From Devosia sp. (lineage in GTDB: Bacteria; Pseudomonadota; Alphaproteobacteria; Rhizobiales; Devosiaceae), in contig JADJPS010000019.1 of NCBI GenBank assembly GCA_016713105.1, forward strand, positions 1-23,559: DNA of 23,559 nucleotides. Reading direction: 5' to 3'. The position numbers were made by a program, and so were the translations under genes. The notes below the pieces were generated by a model. That model was not told where the DNA came from, did not search any database, and worked only from the letters and a program-made list of their open reading frames with translations. The first letter of the stretch is position 1, and each line of letters begins with the position of its first letter. Below are positions 18,886 through 23,559 of the stretch, in pieces.

Positions 18886-19729
18886 CGCCACGCGAAATCA
18901 GGTGGGCGGCGGACGGCAGTTCGATCCGTGGAAGGGGGCGACCTTTGCCGTGCTGGTCATCCTTTGGCGCTGGCGTTCCTCGCACCGACCATAGGGGTGC
19001 TGCTGTCCTCGGTGAAATCGACCAGGGACATCGTGCGGCAATCTGTGGTCTCTGCGGAACGGGCTCTATCTCGACAATTATCTCGAGGTGCTGAGAAATC
19101 CGCCGTCACCCACATGCTGAACACGCTACTGGTGACCGTGCCGGCCACCTTCGGCTCGATCGTGCTGGGCATCCTCGCCGGCTACGTCTTCGCCAAGCTG
19201 CCGTTCCGGGGGAGCAACCTGCTCTTCCTCGTGCTCGTCTCGGGGATGTTCTTTCCGCCCCAGGTGATCCTGATCCCGCTGTTCCGGCTGTTCAACGGCA
19301 TGGGCCTGATCGACGCTGTGGCCGGTGATCATCGTCCACATCGCGCTCGGGATCGATCTGCACGCTGATCATGCGCAACTTCTCCGCGACCGTCCCGACG
19401 GCATTGCGGGCGGCGATCTCGAGGTGCGACCGAGGTGGCAGGTGCTGACGCGCGTGGCGCTGCCGATCAGCCTGCCGGCGCTCGCGGTCCTTGTAACGCT
19501 GCAGTTCACCTGGATCTGGAACGATTTCCTGTGGCCGCTGATCTTCACCCAGTCCGACGACAAGCGCACCATCATGCTCGGCATGGTCTCGCTCAAGGGC
19601 CAGTACAGCGTCGCCTGGGGCGTGCAGGGCGCGCTGTCGCTGATCGCCACGCTCCCCACCCTCATCGTGTTTCTGTTTTTCCAGCGCTACTTCATCAAGG
19701 GCATGACGATGGGCGCGGTCAAAGGCTGA
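18878..19729 (+). CDS. Sugar ABC transporter permease 2 (MalG/UgpE-like), frameshifted
   Basis: This is the second membrane subunit of the importer. The start MTDATRNQVGGGRQFDPWKG overlaps the end of permease 1. After an indel near 18,960 the chain continues ALAFLAPTIGVLLSSVKS, and later the clean block THMLNTLLVTVPATFGSIVL, GILAGYVFAKLPFRG and GMFFPPQVILIPLFRLF. The EAA loop, corrected across frames near 19,405-19,475, reads AISEGATEWQVLTRVALPIS. The C-terminal part LQFTWIWNDFLWPLIFTQSD and RYFIKGMTMGAVKG is the standard ending of MalG-type permeases. About 284 codons, full length. The ATPase gene begins 10 bases downstream. Confidence 0.92.
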
Positions 19730-19739
19730 TGGACATCAC

Positions 19740-20735
19740 ATGACCGACCTCTCCCTCCATTCCGTCCGCAAGTCCTTCGGGTCGCTCGAGATCGTCAAGG
19801 GCGTCGATCTCGAAGTCCGCTCCGGCGAGTTCGTCGTCTTCGTCGGCCCCTCCGGGTGCGGCAAGTCCACGCTGCTGCGCATGGTGGCCGGCCTCGAGAG
19901 CGTTTCCTCGGGACGGATCGTCATCGGTGGCGAGGATGTCACCAATACGCCCCCGGCACAGCGCGGCGTCGCCATGAGTGGTCAGTCTATGCGCTGTTCC
20001 CGCACACGAGCGTTGCCGAAAAGATCAGCTTCACGGCGGCTCCAGCACCAGCGCGCGACCTGACCTTCGAGCGGCGGGTCGAAATGGCCGATATCCTGCA
20101 GATCACGCACCTGCTCGATCGGAGCCCAAGCAGCTCGGGCGGCCAGCGGCAGCGCGTCGCCGCGGCTCGAGATCGCCCGGCCCATTCCGACCTCGGCGCC
20201 ACCATGGTCTATGTCGCGACCAGGTCGAGGCCATGACGCTGGCCGACCGGATCGTGGTGCTCAACGCCAGCAGCATCGAGCAGGTCGGCACTGATGGAAC
20301 TCTACGAACGCCCTGCCAACCTGTTCGTTGCGCGTTTCATCGGGTCGCCGGCGATGGATCTGTTTCCGGTCCCGTCCGGCGACGATGGCGGGCTCGTCCT
20401 CCGTCACAACGGCGGCCTCTCGGGCTGCGCGTCGAGGCGGGGAAGGGCGAGGTGACGCTGAAGTCAGGCGAGCACCTCGCCCTCGCCGCCAGGCGATCCT
20501 GTTCGAGCGCGGGTGGTGGCGGTCGAGCGGCTCGGCAGCGAGAACATCGCCTACCTGGGAGCTCGCCGGCAGCGAGGACCCGATCTCGGTGTCGCTGCGC
20601 CGACGACGGTTCCGCAGGTCGGCGACATCGTTGGGTTACCTCAGGACGACGTGCTGCACGCCTTCAGCGCGGACGGGGCCGTTCGATACCGCACCGCACG
20701 CCTTCGAGTTTGCACGATCGTGGCAGCGGCCCTGA
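19740..20735 (+). CDS. Sugar ABC transporter ATPase (MalK/UgpC-like), Walker B block missing, frameshifted
   Basis: The subunit should drive sugar import by ATP hydrolysis. The start MTDLSLHSVRKSFGSLEIVK is followed by Walker A GPSGCGKST (19845-19871) and, corrected, a Q-loop in VAMVFQSYALFPHTSVAEKI. The ABC signature SGGQRQRV lies at 20135-20158. Normal relatives then have about 25-30 residues with Walker B and the D-loop (LLDEPLSNLD-like); here the sequence goes directly to RLEIAR and DLGATMVYV, so that block is absent. The H-loop is damaged too. The MalK-type regulatory domain follows: EAMTLADRIVVLNASSIEQV, ELYERPANLFVARFIGSPAM and a TOBE-like tail, ending at a TGA. About 332 codons against the usual 350-370. 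As written it could not hydrolyse ATP; an assembly deletion is likely. Confidence 0.88.
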
Positions 20736-20797
20736 TCCGCGGGCGGCCGGGCAGACTCTGGCTTTGCGCACCATATGGCATTGACGGCTGTCCCGGG

Positions 20798-22005
20798 GTG
20801 CGCGGGGAAGACCCGGATACGGCCAACCCATCGCTGGTGCTGGTGGGGGGCAGGCTTTAAGAGCGGGCTGGTGCCCTCAGGCTGTCGGGGCTGGCCGGAG
20901 GCCCGGCCATCGACATCGTCGAGGCCTCCGACCGCCCGTTTGGCGAACATACGTGGTCGTTCCATCCACGCGGACGGCGTCTCCGCCGACGATCTCAGGT
21001 GGCTGGCCGGCGCAGTGGCGCGCAGCTGGAGCGGGCAGGCGTGCGCCTCCCGGCGTTCGAGCGCAGGGCTCGCCTCCGCCTATCGCCTCCATCACCTCGG
21101 TCTCGATGTCCGAGGCGGGTCGGACGTCTCGGCAATATCCAGGATCTCGGACCGGGGCGGCGGTCAGGCGGCCCGAACCGGGGGGCAGGTCGGCTGGGCG
21201 ACGGGCCAGATCCTCCGTTCCGGCTCTGTCGTCGATGCCCGGGGCTTCGTCCCCGAACGCCGCGCTTGAACTGGGGTTCCAGAAATTCGTCGGCCTCGAG
21301 GTCGAATGCGCCTCCCCCACGAGGTGGACCTGCCCCAGATCATGGATGCAACCGTCGACCAGCTGGACGGCTATCGCTTCGTCTACCTTCTGCCGTTCTC
21401 GCCCACCGGCTCCTGATCGAGACCGCGCGCTTCCTGATGGCGCGGCGCTCGATCCTGCGCCGCTCCGGCGCGACATCCTCGCCTATGCCGCGGGGCGCGG
21501 CTGGGTCGTGCCGAGGTGCTGCGGAGGAGACCGGCGTCCTCGATCAGCCTCGCCCACGATAAGGCGGGCATTCTGGGCCGAGCGCCCGCTCGAGGTCCGC
21601 AGGTCGGGATGCGGGCGGCGCTTATTTCATCCGACCACCGGGTGCAGTCTTCCCGATGCGGTGCGCGTGGCCAGCCTGATCGCGGCGCTGGCCCATCGAA
21701 AGCGCGCTTTGGCGGCGATCCTGCGACGGTACTCGCTGAAGCAGGTCGCCCGGCAGCGCTCTACAGGCTGCTCCAACAGGATGCTGTTCAGGGCGGCCGA
21801 ACCGGCCGAGCGTCAGGTCCCTGCAGCGGTTCTACCGGCTGCCCTGGCCCCTGATCGAGCGCTTCTACGCGCGGGCAGGACCAGCTTCGCGGATGCCTGC
21901 CGCTTCCTCCATCCGGCTTAAGCCGGCCCCAGTGCGCATCTCGCGCGCGCTTGCGCCTGCCGCTTCGAGCGCCAGGTGCGGCGACCAGGGAGACCCACGC
22001 TTTGA
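20798..22005 (+). CDS. crtY: Lycopene beta-cyclase (CrtY type), frameshifted
   Basis: CrtY closes the two ends of lycopene to give beta-carotene at the membrane. The dinucleotide-binding start PSLVLVGGGL (one base change from the text) is followed, across frames, by LRLSGLA-PAIDIVEASDRPF, then GEHTWSFHP, WSGQAVRLPAFERRLASAYR, and later the typical FQKFVGLEVE, FVYLLPFSPTRLLIETAR, and AYFHPTTGCSLPDAVRVASL. The final part corresponds to LPWPLIERFYAG-TSFADACR and VRISRAL. About 402 codons, close to the usual 385-395. The start is uncertain: GTG at 20798 is in frame with the first motif, while ATG at 20775 is in another frame. The stop is placed at a TGA overlapping the crtI start. Only 62 bases separate it from the ABC ATPase. 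Confidence 0.85.
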
Positions 22006-23498
22006 CACGTTCCGCGGGCATCATCCGGAGCCGGGTTAGGCGGCCCTGGCGCTCGCCATCGGGCTACAGAGGTGCCGGCATCCGGACCACCGTGTTCGAA
22101 GCGGAACAAGCCCGGCGGGAGGGCCACTACGTCTCTCGCGACGCCGGCTTCGCCTTCGATGCCGGCTGACCGTCATCACCGGTCCGGAGCTACCTCGAAG
22201 GGCGTTGCTGGCGCCTCGGCGGGCGCCGGCTTGCCGACTATGTCACTGCTGCCGGTCAGCCCGTTCTACCAGCTCTGCTGGGAGGATGGCTTCCGCTTCA
22301 GTTATGCGAACGACCGAATGAGATCGATCGCCGAATCCGCGACAAGTCCACCGGCGACGTCGGCAGCTGCGGCGCTTCCTCGCCTGCTCAGGAGAACTCT
22401 TCCCCGAGGGCCGCTCCGGTGCCGTGCCGTTTCCTCACTTCTTCTCGATGATCGGGGCGGCGCCGCGGCTGGAGCTGACTCGGGGCGGCCTGCAGCGTCT
22501 ATGCCAAGGTGTCGCAATTGTTGTCGTTGCCGACAACGGCTCAGGCGGGCGACCAGCTTCCACCTGCTGGTCGGCGGCAATCCGTTCACCACCTCCTCTC
22601 GATCTACGCCCTGATCCGGATGCGTCTCCGAGGCGGCGGGGCGGGGTGCTTGGTTCCCCAGAGGGCCGGGGACCGGGGCGCTGATCGCCGGCATGGTCAA
22701 GCTGCTCGAGGATCTGGGCGGACCGCATCGAGCTCAACGCGCCGATCGACCGGATCGAGGTCGAGGGGAGGGGACGCGGGCGCTGCACCTTACCGGCAGC
22801 CGGCGCGAAAGCGTTGGCGCCCGATCGCCAGCAATCCGACGTGGTGCACACCACCAAGCACATGCCGCGCGGTGCGCCGCGCGGCGAAAGCGCGGAGCAG
22901 GGCGCTCACCCGCCAGCCGCTTCTCGATGTCGCTGTTCGTCTCATCATTTTCCGGGTTGAGGCCAACAGCACCCCGGGCTCAAGCACCACATGGTGCTGT
23001 TCGAGCCGCGCTATCGCGGGCTGATCGACGACATCTTCCGCGCGAACCGGCTGGCCGACGATTTCTCGCTCTACCTCACGCCCCGGGCGTCACCGACGAC
23101 TCGCTCGCCCCGCCGGACCAGCGCCGACTACGTGCTGTCGCCGGTACCGCACCTCGGCTTAGCGCCGCTCGACTGGGCCGTCGGGGGGCCGCGCTACGGC
23201 GACCGCATCCTCAAATATCTCAACGATCGCCATATCCCCGGTCGCACGACGATCTGGTCACCTTGCGGCGCTCACCCGTTCGATTTCCGCGACGAACTCA
23301 ACTTTGCGCCACTGTGGGTCGGCGCCTCCAGTCGAGCCGATCCTCACCAAACGCCTGGTTTGGCCGCATAGCCGCGACGACGGATCGGCAATCTCTGCAG
23401 CCTAGTCAGGGCGGGCGCATCCGGGCGCCGGCATTCCCGGCGTGGTCGGCTCGGCCGAGGCGACGGCCGGCCTGATGATCGCGGACGCACGCAAATGA
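22002..23498 (+). CDS. crtI: Phytoene desaturase (CrtI type), frameshifted
   Basis: CrtI is an FAD enzyme that desaturates phytoene to lycopene (or neurosporene). The FAD motif, corrected, reads SAGIIGAGLGGLALAIRLQ near 22,008-22,060, followed by FEARNKPGGRAYV and RDAGFAFDAGPTVIT. Downstream blocks across frames include LLPVSPFYQLCWEDGFRFSY, FHSLLVGGNPFTTSSIYALI, GGTGALIAGMVKLLEDLGG, HHMVLFEPRYRGLIDDIFRA and DRILKYLNDRHIPG. The C-terminus reads GAHPGAGIPGVVGSAEATAG, the invariant CrtI FAD-binding ending. About 498 codons, full family length. The start is TTG, or an ATG with a misread first base. The stop overlaps the crtB start as ATGA. The number of desaturation steps cannot be read from sequence. 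Confidence 0.9.
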
Positions 23499-23559
23499 CC
23501 GACAGAGTCGTCGCCGCGAGCGAGAGGCCATCAGGCGGGAGCTCAAGAGCTTTGCCGCC
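23495..23559 (+). CDS. crtB: Phytoene synthase, N-terminus only (cut by right edge)
   Basis: CrtB joins two geranylgeranyl diphosphates into phytoene. Only about 21 codons are inside the window: MTDRVVAAS, then with one indel REAIRRG and KSFAA. The KSFAA motif at this distance from the start is the usual beginning of bacterial phytoene synthases. The ATG overlaps the crtI stop, and crtB directly after crtI is the normal order. The call rests on this short match plus context. Confidence 0.72.
   Translation, partial: MTDRVVAASERPSGGSSRALP

Overview
The window is GC-rich DNA from an alphaproteobacterium. The evidence is a red-type (form IC) RuBisCO with CbbX, a divergent LysR-type CbbR, an alphaproteobacterial crtY-crtI-crtB gene order and very frequent ATGA start/stop overlaps. 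I cannot place it below class with confidence; Hyphomicrobiales- or Rhodobacterales-like gene content is compatible. The read quality is poor: almost every gene in 1-11,500 and 18,600-23,559 is broken by single-base indels that disappear when the known family is followed across frames. The stretch from about 12,900 to 18,550 is much cleaner. Gene boundaries below are therefore the boundaries of the family match, not of one open frame.

Region 1 (1-9769) is a Calvin-Benson-Bassham operon. cbbR lies on the minus strand and is cut by the left edge. A short AT-rich divergent promoter region follows, then on the plus strand cbbF, cbbP, a drastically shortened pgk/cbbK, cbbA, cbbL, cbbS, cbbX, cbbE (rpe), cbbZ (gph) and cbbY. 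Together these code for regeneration of ribulose bisphosphate, RuBisCO, its activase, and clean-up phosphatases for RuBisCO side products. Transketolase (cbbT) and glyceraldehyde-3-phosphate dehydrogenase (cbbG) are not present between cbbP and cbbA.

Region 2 (9808-20735) is a divergently arranged carbohydrate-use locus. The minus-strand operon runs iclR, Gfo/Idh/MocA dehydrogenase, IolD-like thiamine diphosphate enzyme, aldehyde dehydrogenase, IlvD/Edd-family sugar-acid dehydratase. The plus-strand operon is a CUT1-type sugar ABC transporter: binding protein, two permeases, ATPase. The 230-base intergenic region between them holds a perfect 22-bp palindrome and repeated CAACTTGT elements, good candidate IclR operators. 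The enzyme set suggests uptake, oxidation, dehydration and carbon-carbon cleavage of a sugar or polyol whose identity cannot be read from sequence.

Region 3 (about 20,798-23,559) is a carotenoid operon on the plus strand: lycopene beta-cyclase crtY, phytoene desaturase crtI and the first codons of phytoene synthase crtB, cut by the right edge.

Three genes (pgk, the binding protein/permease junction and the ABC ATPase) lack internal blocks that their families need. Because this happens in a sequence full of small indels, assembly deletion is the first explanation, but each is worth checking. I found no RNA gene, CRISPR array, insertion sequence or convincingly new system; the most original content is the enzyme combination in region 2.
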